From: Desulfoluna butyratoxydans
GTDB taxonomy: Bacteria > Desulfobacterota > Desulfobacteria > Desulfobacterales > Desulfolunaceae
Direction: 5' to 3'
DNA length: 64,000 bases
NCBI RefSeq assembly: GCF_900699765.1
Contig: NZ_CAADHO010000001.1
Coordinates: forward strand, 930,001 to 994,000
Position numbers and translations under genes: made by a program. Of this stretch, positions 25,103 to 34,156 are shown in pieces. The notes beneath the pieces were generated by a model that was given only the letters and a program-made list of their open reading frames with translations, ran no database searches and was not told the origin of the DNA. Numbering within the stretch: the first letter of the stretch is position 1; each line of letters starts with the position of its first letter.

Positions 25103-28100
25103 TCACCGCATGGCCAGTCGTTCAATCAGGTTGAGAAACTGCCGGTTGTCGAAGGGCTTCACGACGTACCCGTCGGCCCCTAAGGCCCTTGCCTTTTCCC
25201 GGTACTTGGCCGTGGACCGTGAGGTGAGCATGACCACCGGAACCGTGCGGCAGGACGGGTGGGACCGCCTCGCGCTCAAAAATTCGTACCCGTTCATCCT
25301 GGGCATCTCCACGTCCAGGACAATCACATCGGGGGTAAGGGAGGAGAGTGTTTCCAGGGCCTCCACCCCGTCCCTGGCAAAGGTGGTTTTCCAGCCCCGG
25401 CTTTCCAAAAGCCGGGCCACCACCTGGCGGACGCTCACCGAGTCATCCACAATGAGGACCTCCAGGGGCGTGTCGGCCTCGGGGTCCTTCACCGGCGCGG
25501 CAGGCCGGGCGTTCCCCACCTCACCGTCCAGCAGCTCCCGGACGTTGAGGATGGGAACCAGGCTCCCGTCCCCCATTACCGTGGCCCCGGAGATCCCCTT
25601 GACATATTGCAGGTGACTGCCGAGGCTCTTGATGACAATCTCCTGCTGCCCCACGAGGCTGTCCACGGCCAGGGCCGCCGTCCTCTCGGGGGACTCGATC
25701 TTGAGCACAAGGGGCCTGTCCCCCACGCCCTGTCGGCTCGCAGCGTCATCGGCCATGCCCAGAACCCGGGAGAGGCGATAAAACGGGAACACCTCGTCAT
25801 CCACCCGTACCGACTCCATGGGTTCGCGCACCATGTTTTCCGGATAGACCCTCAGCATGTCGCTGATTTCGTTGAGGGGAACGGCAAAGGTCCGGCCCGC
25901 CGCCGTACACAGCACAGCGCGGGTCACGGCAAGGGTCAGGGGGATACGCACCAGGAGCACCGTTCCCTGCCCCGGCCCGGGTGATGAGATGCGCACCGAG
26001 CCCTTGAGTTCCTCGATATTGGTTTTCACCACATCCATGCCCACCCCGCGGCCGGAGATTTCCGTCACCTCACCCCGGGTGCTGAACCCGGGGGCAAAGA
26101 CCAGGGAGACCAGCTCGTCGTCGCTCAGGGATGCGGCATCCACACCGGCCATGGCCTCAGCCCTGCTGCGGATGGCCGCAAGGTTCAGACCGGCCCCGTC
26201 ATCCCGGATCCGGATCAGCACCTGGTTCCCCTCCCGGGAGGCGGAGACCGCGATGATACCGGTGTCGGGTTTGCCCGCCTTCCGGCGTGTCTCCGGGTCT
26301 TCAATACCGTGGTCCACGGCGTTGCGAAGGATATGCAGCAGGGGGTCGGACAGTTTTTCCCAAATCACCCGGTCCAGCTCGATGCCCTCTCCGCGGATGG
26401 TCAGGCGCACCTGTTTTGCCAGCCTGTCGGCCACCTCGCGAACCGCCCGCCGCATCCGGGTCGTGATCACGGACATGGGGGCCATGCGGATGTGCATCAG
26501 CTTGCCCTGGAGCTCGCTCAACAGGACCCGCTGCCGGGTGACGTACCCTTCAAAGTCGCTGTGAAGGGTCTGCATGACGCTGTAGATCTCCCCGATGTCC
26601 ACCGCGGATTCGGCCAGATCCCTGAGCATGAGGTTGAATTCGGAGTAGCGGTCCAGCTCCAGGCTGTCGAAGTCGCCGAAGGGATCCCCGTCACCGGCCT
26701 CGGCCAGGGCCGCGCCCGGTTTTGCGATGGCCTTGACCTCGTAGCCCACCTGCAGGCTGCGGGAGGTCTCCCGCAGGCGTGCCCGGGACAGGTCCAGCTC
26801 GGAGACCGTCCCCATGAAGGCGTCGAGCTTCCGGTCAAAGGCGCTCAAGGCGATGATCTGTTCGGAGGCGAGGTTGACCAGGTCGTCGAGCTTTTCCATG
26901 CCCACGCGAAAGGTCCCCGACAATGCGGGGCCCGGGGCGCTTGCAGCCTCCCGGTCCATGGCTGCCTCATCCTCAAGGGACAGGGCATCGAAGATCCCCA
27001 CGCTCTCTCCGGGCTCACCGTGGGGGCCATCCCCCGCCCCAGGGGCAGGTGCTCCGGGGGAGGCGCCGCGGATGCGGCAAAAATCGGTTTCTAAGCCGGA
27101 CATCTCCTGATCCGTTACCCGGGACGGGTCGGTCAGGAAGAGGGCCATGATGTCTGTTGCCCTCAAAAGCACGGCCACGGCCTCGGGCGTGATCTCTTCG
27201 GCCTCGTCGTAGAGCCAGTCCAAAAGGTCTTCCACCCGATGCGCCCAGGCGGGGAGCCCGGTCATACCCACAAGGCTTGAGGCCCCTTTGATGGTGTGCA
27301 CGGCCCGGCGAACCTGGCGAATCTTCTCTTTTTCGTCCGCCCCCATGATCATGGGCTCCGCCACCTGGGCCTCTAAGGCCTCCAGGTTTCGGTTGATGGA
27401 CTCCACATGCTCTTCCACCTCGTCGTTGAATACGGCGAGGATCTCCGGGGCCACCCCGCTGGGGGCGTCGCCGCTCTCCGGCAGGGCCCCGGGCAGGCTG
27501 TCCGGTTCCTGTTCGGGAACGGGATCGGGACGTACCGGGGGGGCATCAAAAAGAAAGGGATCCACCGACGCCACGTCGTCGTCCTCGGGCATGGGCATCC
27601 CTTCAAGGCCCTCGGCACCCGAAGGGACATCGCCCAGGAGAAGCTCGGCTTCGTCATCCCCTTCAACGCACAGGGTGGGTTCAAGGTCAGGCTCCGGCAC
27701 CCCGATCCCGGGAACAGAAACGTCCCCGGGGCCGGGGTCTTCGCCGAGCTCTTCCAGAAACAAGGCCATGGCCTCCTCGTCCCCTGTTTCGGGCAACCCC
27801 CGGAGGCGCCTGAACACCGCCACCGACCGGGCAACCATGGAGATCTCATGGGCACGGTCCGTAATCCGTCCCCGGGCAAAGGCGTCAAAGTGATCCACGG
27901 ATTCTGCCATGGCATCAAGGAAGGGGGCATCCACCGGCAGAGCGCCTTCCATGGCCTCTTCCAGCGCCTCTTCCACGGGGGCCGCCGCATGGCTCAGCCC
28001 CACAAGCCCCACAAGGGACGCCGCCCCGTGGATGATATGAACCAACCGGTGGAGTTCCTGAACCTCCTCCACACGGCGAGGCTCGGCGGAGAGCGCCTCG

Positions 28101-28258
28101 ATCCCGCTGCGAAGCAACGGAATGTAAGTTGTCACTTCATCTATAAACCCATTGACAATGCTGCTGTTTTGAGATCCCACGATACAATTCGTCCCCCATA
28201 TTGACTGTCGTAACGGCTCGAACGCTCCGTGTTGAGCCTCCGCTCCGTATCCGCTCAC
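25103..28258 (-). CDS. Hybrid CheA histidine kinase with two Hpt domains and a C-terminal receiver
   Basis: 1051-aa kinase of the Pil-Chp/Frz type. The first Hpt has His74 in LVHIIHGAASL (the usual Lys after the His is His77). The second Hpt has His321 in canonical AVHTIKGASSL. An acidic linker follows. The CheA dimerisation/ATPase core shows HILRNAVDHGIED, DDGAGLNL and GRGVGMDVV. A CheW-like regulatory domain and a REC domain with LIVLDVEMP and YVVKPFD complete it. The GTG start overlaps the upstream CheW stop (GTGA), implying coupling. It phosphorylates its own receiver and probably the CheY-like protein. No CheR or CheB gene is present in the cluster. Confidence 0.93.
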   Translation of the reverse strand: MSGYGAEAQHGAFEPLRQSIWGTNCIVGSQNSSIVNGFIDEVTTYIPLLRSGIEALSAEPRRVEEVQELHRLVHIIHGAASLVGLVGLSHAAAPVEEALEEAMEGALPVDAPFLDAMAESVDHFDAFARGRITDRAHEISMVARSVAVFRRLRGLPETGDEEAMALFLEELGEDPGPGDVSVPGIGVPEPDLEPTLCVEGDDEAELLLGDVPSGAEGLEGMPMPEDDDVASVDPFLFDAPPVRPDPVPEQEPDSLPGALPESGDAPSGVAPEILAVFNDEVEEHVESINRNLEALEAQVAEPMIMGADEKEKIRQVRRAVHTIKGASSLVGMTGLPAWAHRVEDLLDWLYDEAEEITPEAVAVLLRATDIMALFLTDPSRVTDQEMSGLETDFCRIRGASPGAPAPGAGDGPHGEPGESVGIFDALSLEDEAAMDREAASAPGPALSGTFRVGMEKLDDLVNLASEQIIALSAFDRKLDAFMGTVSELDLSRARLRETSRSLQVGYEVKAIAKPGAALAEAGDGDPFGDFDSLELDRYSEFNLMLRDLAESAVDIGEIYSVMQTLHSDFEGYVTRQRVLLSELQGKLMHIRMAPMSVITTRMRRAVREVADRLAKQVRLTIRGEGIELDRVIWEKLSDPLLHILRNAVDHGIEDPETRRKAGKPDTGIIAVSASREGNQVLIRIRDDGAGLNLAAIRSRAEAMAGVDAASLSDDELVSLVFAPGFSTRGEVTEISGRGVGMDVVKTNIEELKGSVRISSPGPGQGTVLLVRIPLTLAVTRAVLCTAAGRTFAVPLNEISDMLRVYPENMVREPMESVRVDDEVFPFYRLSRVLGMADDAASRQGVGDRPLVLKIESPERTAALAVDSLVGQQEIVIKSLGSHLQYVKGISGATVMGDGSLVPILNVRELLDGEVGNARPAAPVKDPEADTPLEVLIVDDSVSVRQVVARLLESRGWKTTFARDGVEALETLSSLTPDVIVLDVEMPRMNGYEFLSARRSHPSCRTVPVVMLTSRSTAKYREKARALGADGYVVKPFDNRQFLNLIERLAMR

Positions 28259-28863
28259 GCCTTTCGAAAGCTGTTCATCCGGTCCGAAGTCAGCAGTGCC
28301 TTCACATCAAGAAGGTAGAGCAGCGAGTCGCCGGTGGCGGCAACCCCTGCGAGATAGGGCGTGATATCCCCCCTGGTGAACGGGTTGGAAGAGACCTTCC
28401 ACGCCCCTTCGGCCAGGGAGACCATCCCCTCCAGCCGATCCACTCGAACCCCCACCTTGAGGTGGTGGGCATGCAGCACAACCATGCTGCCCCCTGCCGG
28501 AGAGGCCGAAGGCCCCCTGCCGAAAAAGGCTTTCAAGTCGACCATGGAGACCACGTCCCCGCGAATGTTGCTGATACCCGACACCCAGCCGGGAAGGTTC
28601 GGCAGCGGGGTCACCTTGGGGAGCCTCCCCACCTCCAGGGCGCAGCCCAAAGGAACCGCAAAGTGCACCCCATCCATCCGAAAACGGATGTAGGGCTCGG
28701 AGTCGGCCTGGGCAGCCTCCGGTTCCCGGAATGGTCCTGTCTTTTCGGAAGAAAAGGAACCCTCCGGCTCCTCCGCCCCCATCTCAGCCAGCAGCTCGTC
28801 CAAAGGGGGCGATGTGTCGCTTCCCGCTTCCGGTCCGAACCCGTCGGTTTCTCGTTTGTCCAT
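28255..28863 (-). CDS. CheW-domain adaptor with acidic N-terminal extension
   Basis: About 202 aa. The N-terminal 60 residues are acidic and low-complexity (PPLDELLAEMGAEEPEG), followed by a CheW domain: YIRFRMDGVHFAVPLG, then LPGWVSGISNIRGDVVSMVDLKAFFG, the hallmark 'G-x-x-x-x-R-G-x-x-x-x-x-x-D' turn. Its stop overlaps the CheA start by three bases. The start is uncertain; candidate starts are TTG 28884, ATG 28872 and ATG 28863, and the last has the best, though weak, GGGA ribosome site. Confidence 0.85.
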   Translation of the reverse strand: MDKRETDGFGPEAGSDTSPPLDELLAEMGAEEPEGSFSSEKTGPFREPEAAQADSEPYIRFRMDGVHFAVPLGCALEVGRLPKVTPLPNLPGWVSGISNIRGDVVSMVDLKAFFGRGPSASPAGGSMVVLHAHHLKVGVRVDRLEGMVSLAEGAWKVSSNPFTRGDITPYLAGVAATGDSLLYLLDVKALLTSDRMNSFRKA

Positions 28864-28910
28864 TTGTAACATCCCGTTTTTCAAAACAGGGCCGGAACAC
28901 GGTCCACGCC

Positions 28911-30272
28911 CTACATGTGCTTGACTATGGTCTGCAACAACTCATCGGGGTTAAAAGGCTTGGTCAGGTACGCAGCGCTTCCTGCGATTTTTCCCTTCAT
29001 GCGGCTCATGAACCCGTCCCGGCTGGTCAGCATCACAACGGGGATGGCCTTGAGGTCTCGCTTGTTCTTAATGATGGAGAGGATCTCGTATCCGTTCATC
29101 TTGGGCAGGATGATGTCCAGCAGGATCAGGTCAGGCCGCTCTTCGCTGAGTTTGCTCAAGGCCTCCAGGCCGTCCACGGCCTCAATGATGCGGTACCCCT
29201 TCATGTTCAGGGTCGCCCCGATGACCTTGCGCGTGGTGGCGCTGTCCTCAACCACCAGGATCGTCTTGCCGTCCCCCACGGTCTCGGCCTGGGGAGAGGC
29301 TTTTTCCCCCGTTTCATCCGAGACCTGCTGGGCGGCCATCCAGGTAAGGTAGAGCTTCAGCTGATCGGAAAAAAAGGGCTGTTCCCCGGCCAGGGCCACG
29401 GTATCGTTGAAGAGCTCTAAGGTTCGGTCTGTGTCCTTGATGTTGAAATGGCACATGGCCATGTAATACGACGCATAAAGGTTCCGGTTCGCTTCCCTTG
29501 CCAGGACCCTGGCAAAACGCTTCACCGAGGTGTCCACAACGTCGGAATCGCAGCTGCTGTTGCCCGGGGAGAGACTGGTACGGGTAATGAGAAGCTGCAT
29601 CCCGCAATCCGTGCAGAGCACCGCCTTCATGTTCAGGGGCGCCCAGCAAAAGGGACAGCGCTTCACCCGGTCGTCGGTGACGGCGCCACGGGCCCTTTCG
29701 AACCGCTCTTTTTCCTCTGCGATCTCCTTGTCTTCCGGAGCCAGGAACAGGGCCCGTTCCAGGGCCCCCTGAATGGTCTTGAGGGTGCCGATGGTCCGGG
29801 AGTACCAAAGCCAGGCCCCGGCCAGGTGCTTGTTGCGGTTCAAGAGCGCCACAAGGAGCTGCTGCCCCCGTTTCAGCCGAAACCCCTCAATGTGGGCCAC
29901 GGCCTCTTCAAGGGACCGGGCTTCATCGGCCCTCTGGTCTTTGGCCTCATCGTTGATCCGCTTGCCCTCGAGAAGCAGCTGCATCATGGAGGTGTGGATC
30001 CGCCGTGGCCGGTCACAGAATTTAAGAATTTCAATTTCAGGGGTGTCCCAGGAGATCAGCTCCAGGGCGGCGGCGTGGCCCGTCAGCTCCCACACGGCGG
30101 CGTCTACAATGGCCCCGTTCCTGAAATAGAGATACCCCACCCGACCCCCGGACCTCAGCTTCAGGGACCATGTTTCCTGGTTCATCTCAATCATGGTCAC
30201 CATGCTGTCCAGGGAAAAACCCCTTACATAGTCATGCGAAGTACCAGCCAAAATCACCACCTTGCTCAGCAC
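28911..30272 (-). CDS. PATAN/DUF4388 - zinc ribbon - receiver protein
   Basis: 453-aa regulator that opens the chemosensory operon. The N-terminal PATAN (DUF4388) domain contains GFSLDSMVTMIEMNQETW and GYLYFRNGAIVDA. The middle is TPR-like and helical, with a four-cysteine zinc ribbon (CPFCWAP ... CTDCG) at about residues 206-229. The C-terminal REC domain has EDSATTRK, phospho-Asp in LILLDIILPKMNG and YLTKPF. PATAN-REC proteins act in phototaxis and twitching systems (PatA/PixG/PilG-type). The GTG start lacks a strong ribosome site, so the exact start is uncertain. Confidence 0.85.
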   Translation of the reverse strand: MLSKVVILAGTSHDYVRGFSLDSMVTMIEMNQETWSLKLRSGGRVGYLYFRNGAIVDAAVWELTGHAAALELISWDTPEIEILKFCDRPRRIHTSMMQLLLEGKRINDEAKDQRADEARSLEEAVAHIEGFRLKRGQQLLVALLNRNKHLAGAWLWYSRTIGTLKTIQGALERALFLAPEDKEIAEEKERFERARGAVTDDRVKRCPFCWAPLNMKAVLCTDCGMQLLITRTSLSPGNSSCDSDVVDTSVKRFARVLAREANRNLYASYYMAMCHFNIKDTDRTLELFNDTVALAGEQPFFSDQLKLYLTWMAAQQVSDETGEKASPQAETVGDGKTILVVEDSATTRKVIGATLNMKGYRIIEAVDGLEALSKLSEERPDLILLDIILPKMNGYEILSIIKNKRDLKAIPVVMLTSRDGFMSRMKGKIAGSAAYLTKPFNPDELLQTIVKHM

Positions 30273-30857
30273 CTGGACAGATGCATCCTGTTGTTGTTGT
30301 TCTTGCTCGCCTCAAAGCATGCAGCAGCCCCCCGCAATAAAACCGCGCAATGCTACGCGGAAGATGAAAGCAGAAAACGGGCCAGATTCTTTCCCTTGTC
30401 ATCTTTTCTAAACGCAAGGAAAACTCCTTTATACGCAACCAGATAAATTTACATGTTTTTTCTCATTGACTACATAATGAGCCCAGCCTGTCCCCCTTTC
30501 TGACCTCAACCGGCATGCCTTCGATGACTCATCAAAACCATGGCATTGCATGCCGAAATTACACTAAAGTGAACAACTGTCCGAAAAACAAAACGCAGTC
30601 ATGCGCATCGGAAACAGCATCCGGGCTTTGTCTATTTTCTACAGCAGACAGCCACAAATACTGCGGCTGCGTTCCCTGTTTTTTATACCAACAGATTCAA
30701 CAATTAGACAAAACAGATCCCGACAGGGGAACGCCCCCATAGCGTTCACTATGCCGAACAAACCGCACCCCGGCTCCGGCCAAGGCAGGAAAAACAGGGC
30801 ATGGGTCTGTCAGGATTCTCCCCGGGGAAATGGAAATAACGGTGGATTTGAAGAGAC
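30273..30857. other. Intergenic region upstream of the chemosensory operon, no gene seen
   Basis: About 585 bases. 30400-30480 is A/T-rich and is the likely promoter region of the minus-strand operon. I see no convincing -35/-10 pair, no sigma-28 box and no conserved small ORF; the open frames here lack ribosome sites. Confidence 0.5.
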
Positions 30858-30891
30858 AAAAAACCCCATGCCGACGGGACGACATGGGGTC
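30858..30891 (-). terminator. Intrinsic terminator of the glnQ-like gene
   Basis: On the minus strand GACCCCATG and CATGGGGTT pair around a GC-rich 12-base loop and are followed by TTTTTTG. It is 30 bases after the glnQ-like stop. Confidence 0.8.
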
Positions 30892-30920
30892 AAAAGGAAG
30901 GCAAAAGAATGTTACGGAGC

Positions 30921-31649
30921 TCAGTGGGTCAGGATCTTGCTGAGGAAGAGCTTGGTGCGTTCATTTTCAGGGTGGGTGAAAAAGGCATCCGGGGTGTTGG
31001 TCTCCACCACCACGCCTTTGTCCATAAAGACAACCTCGCTGCCCACCTCCCGGGCAAAGCCCATCTCATGGGTCACCACCACCATGGTCATGCCCTCCCT
31101 GGCCAGATTCATCATGACCTCCAGCACTTCGTTGATCATCTCCGGGTCCAGGGCACTGGTGGGTTCATCGAAGAGCATAATCCGCGGCTTCATGGCCAGC
31201 CCCCTGGCAATGGCCACCCGCTGCTGCTGACCGCCTGAGAGCTGGGAGGGGTAGGCATCGGCCTTGTCGTGGATCCCCACCTTGGCCAGGAGCTCCATGG
31301 CGATCTCCCGGGCTTCCTTGTCCCCCATCTTCCGGACCTTTTTCGGGGCCAGGGTGATGTTGTCCAGCACCGACATATGGGGGTAGAGGTTGAACTGCTG
31401 AAACACGAACCCCACCTCGGTGCGTAGCCGGGTCAGGTCGGCCTTGGGGTCGTGAACCGCGATGCCGTCCACCACGATGGAACCGGAGTCGATGGGTTCC
31501 AGGCGGTTGATGCATCGGATGAGGGTGCTTTTGCCCGAACCGCTGGGCCCGCACACCACGGTGACATCCCCGGATCCCACGTGAAAGTCCACGTCCTTGA
31601 GAACATGCAGGTCCCCGTACCACTTATTTACATTATCAAACTGAATCAT
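30921..31649 (-). CDS. glnQ: Polar amino-acid ABC transporter ATPase (GlnQ type), orphan
   Basis: 242-aa ATPase. Walker A is GPSGSGKST, the Q-loop region is [19 protein letters not shown], the signature is LSGGQQQR, Walker B is [15 protein letters not shown] and the H-loop is [25 protein letters not shown] and TSALDPEMI are hallmarks of the GlnQ/HisP polar-amino-acid branch. The ATG at 31649 follows GGGAG; the 51-residue upstream extension is unlike the family. It has its own terminator. No permease or binding-protein gene is adjacent, so its membrane partners must be encoded elsewhere. Confidence 0.9.
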   Translation of the reverse strand: MIQFDNVNKWYGDLHVLKDVDFHVGSGDVTVVCGPSGSGKSTLIRCINRLEPIDSGSIVVDGIAVHDPKADLTRLRTEVGFVFQQFNLYPHMSVLDNITLAPKKVRKMGDKEAREIAMELLAKVGIHDKADAYPSQLSGGQQQRVAIARGLAMKPRIMLFDEPTSALDPEMINEVLEVMMNLAREGMTMVVVTHEMGFAREVGSEVVFMDKGVVVETNTPDAFFTHPENERTKLFLSKILTH

Positions 31650-32052
31650 CCGGCCATGCTCCCGATGGATTGCGCGCGCCGCCCCGTATCCGGGACGGGC
31701 GGTTGATTCTGGTGTGGCGCCCCTTAAAACCCCCAGCGGCCCTTCAGGCCGCGTTACGGAACCTTTACCTCGTGCACGGGGAATTTCCAGTGGTCGCGTC
31801 ATGTTTCAAGGCAACGATTGTTCACGACAATGAAACAAAAGTCAATCGTGAAGGCAAGGCCCAGCCCGCAGGTGCCTTTGTCCCTCAACCCGCCCCGGTG
31901 CCCCGTGGGCGGCCACAGGAAGATTCTGTCAATCCTCCTTTTATGCTATAGAAAAACAGATTCTCCCGGGGACTTCCCTTTCCGCGCCCGCTGCCGGGCC
32001 CGGCCGGTCGGAACCCGGCCCGACGTCCACCTTATGAAGTGACAGGTACCAT
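31650..32052. other. Divergent intergenic region between glnQ and the heme-kinase gene
   Basis: About 400 bases containing promoters for both directions. A TATGCTATAG-like -10 region lies near 31943-31952, about 100 bases before the kinase. No gene or repeat is recognised. Confidence 0.4.
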
Positions 32053-34026
32053 ATGAAACGTCGAGCGTCCCTTAAAAACCGGTTTTTTGCAGGGGCCTCC
32101 GCCATCCTGCTCCTTTTTTGCAGCGTGGTCTCCCTGGTGGAGTACGCCTGGCTCTCGGACCAGGTGGAGGAACAGGCCGCCCACAACGCCGCGCGCCATC
32201 TTGCAACGGCCTCGGCCATCCGCACCTATGCCAAGGATGTCCTGCGCCCGGTCATGGAAACCGAGCTCGCTGCCAACCGCTTTGTCATCGAATCCATGTC
32301 CACCTCCTACATCTCCCGGGAGATCATGAAGAACCTCAACGAAAGGTTCCCGGAGTTCACCTACAAACGGGCCGCAGGCAACCCCCGCAACCCCCTGAAC
32401 CGGGCAGACCCCTTTGAAGAGGAGCGCATTGCCTGGTTCGACACCCACCGCGAGGAGGCCGGCTGGGAGGGCATGATCACCCGGTCGGACGGCACCCACT
32501 ACGTCAAGATGGAACCCATCACCGTGGAAGCCTCCTGCCTGAGGTGCCACGGGGTCCCCGAAGACGCCCCGAAAGAGCTCAGGGAGCGTTACGGAGACAC
32601 GTCCAGCTACGGATACGCCGTGGGAGACGTGGTGGCGGCCGACACCCTGTACATCCCCATGACCCACTACCGCATCCAGATCAAGGAGAAGGCATGGGGT
32701 GTCTTTATCGTGGGGTTTGCCGCCCTCTTCTGCCTCATGGGGCTCTTTCGCCTCCTCTTCAACCGCACGGTGCACAACCGCCTCTCCCACCTGCTGGAGA
32801 CCTTCACCCGGTTGTCGGGAACCTCCGGCGATACCCCCAGCGACCCCATCGCGGCCGGTGACGAGGTGGACCGCCTGGCCCTGGCCTTTGAAGAGGCCGC
32901 CGAGAACCTGGAAGCCGCCCACCACGACCTCACCCGCTCCGAGAGCAAGTACAGGCGCCTTTTTGAACACAGCCCCAACGCCATCCTTCTCTTCGGAGCT
33001 GACGACCGCCTCACCGACATCAACCGGGCAGGCCTCTCCCTGTTCAAGCTCGACTCAATGGCCGAAGCCTTTCTCATGGAAGCCTTCCACACCCTTTTCT
33101 GGGACGGCCGAGACGCAGCTACCGTGGACGCCCAGGTCAAGGAAGGGCTCGTCCTCTACGAAAAAGAGCTCTCCATGGTGGACCGCTTCGGGGTGCGCAT
33201 CGACGCCCTGGTCACCGCCACCGGCCTCTTTGACGAGGCCTCGGGCCGCTACCTGGGCATGGAGATGGTCTTAAGGGACATCACCCGGCAAAAGCAGATC
33301 AACGCCCACCTGGCCCAGACCGAAAAACTCGCCTCCATCGGCCAGCTCGCCGCAGGGTTTGCCCATGAGATCAACAACCCCCTGGGGGTCATCAGCTGCT
33401 ATGCGGACCTCATCGACAAACAGGTGAAGGGCAACGCCCAGCTCAAGGAGGACGTGGGGGTGATCACCAAGCACGCCTCCCTGTGCACCCACGTGGTGGA
33501 GTCCCTCCTCAACTTCGCCCGTGTCAACAAGCCGGAATTCCTCATGCACGACCTCCACGGCATCCTGGACGATATCCTCTCCATCCTGCGCCACCGCATG
33601 GAAAAAGTAGGGGTCACCGCCCAGACCCGCTACCTGGCCACCGGGGTGGAGCTGCCCCTGGACCCGGAAAAAATCCGGCAGCTCTTCATGAACCTTGTCA
33701 TCAACGCCATCCAGGCCATGGACAAAGGAGGCGAGCTCACCGTTTCGACGCGCCTTGTCGACGCCAGCCACCTGGAGGTCACCGTGGCCGACACCGGCGT
33801 GGGCATCAGCCCCTCGGACCGCACGCGCATCTTTGAGCCCTTTTTCACAACAAAGGCCAAGGGCGTGGGCACGGGCCTGGGCCTGTCGGTGAGCTACGGC
33901 ATCGTGCGGCAGCACGGCGGAACCATCGACGTGGAGAGCACCCCCGGGGAAGGGACCTGCTTTATGGTCACCCTGCCCCTGAGGGCAAAAGAGACGAAGA
34001 ACAAACCTCCGACGGACAGGGGATAA
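32053..34026 (+). CDS. Membrane histidine kinase with periplasmic c-heme (DUF3365) sensor and PAS
   Basis: 657 aa. An N-terminal membrane helix (GASAILLLFCSVVSLVEYAW) is followed by a periplasmic DUF3365/Tll0287-like domain with a c-type heme-binding Cys162-Leu-Arg-Cys165-His166. A second helix is near 215-237 (WGVFIVGFAALFCLMGLF). Then come a HAMP-like linker, PAS (YRRLFEHSPNAILLFG), HisKA with His438 in FAHEINNPLG and an HATPase with NLVINAIQAM and DTGVGI. Heme predicts sensing of redox state or a small gas. The sigma-54 activator gene follows within 130 bases, so the two form a pair controlling the YeiH-family exporter downstream. Confidence 0.9.
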   Translation: MKRRASLKNRFFAGASAILLLFCSVVSLVEYAWLSDQVEEQAAHNAARHLATASAIRTYAKDVLRPVMETELAANRFVIESMSTSYISREIMKNLNERFPEFTYKRAAGNPRNPLNRADPFEEERIAWFDTHREEAGWEGMITRSDGTHYVKMEPITVEASCLRCHGVPEDAPKELRERYGDTSSYGYAVGDVVAADTLYIPMTHYRIQIKEKAWGVFIVGFAALFCLMGLFRLLFNRTVHNRLSHLLETFTRLSGTSGDTPSDPIAAGDEVDRLALAFEEAAENLEAAHHDLTRSESKYRRLFEHSPNAILLFGADDRLTDINRAGLSLFKLDSMAEAFLMEAFHTLFWDGRDAATVDAQVKEGLVLYEKELSMVDRFGVRIDALVTATGLFDEASGRYLGMEMVLRDITRQKQINAHLAQTEKLASIGQLAAGFAHEINNPLGVISCYADLIDKQVKGNAQLKEDVGVITKHASLCTHVVESLLNFARVNKPEFLMHDLHGILDDILSILRHRMEKVGVTAQTRYLATGVELPLDPEKIRQLFMNLVINAIQAMDKGGELTVSTRLVDASHLEVTVADTGVGISPSDRTRIFEPFFTTKAKGVGTGLGLSVSYGIVRQHGGTIDVESTPGEGTCFMVTLPLRAKETKNKPPTDRG

Positions 34027-34035
34027 CCCCCTCGC

Positions 34036-34105
34036 GAATGCCACGAAACCGTTCGCGAAATGGTTTCCATAGGGTTTCCCGATGCCCACCTGGCCGCAGG
34101 AGGCA
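34036..34105 (+). repeat. Degenerate mosaic-repeat module between kinase and regulator genes
   Basis: GCGAATGCC ... GTTCGCG, then AGGGTTTCCCGATGCCCACCTGGCCGCAGGAGGC. This resembles the right modules at 8760-8807 and 55320-55364 with a few substitutions. Confidence 0.5.
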
Positions 34106-34156
34106 TGCTTTTTGGACCGACTTTCACCATAAGAAGACAAAGGACATGAATTACAT

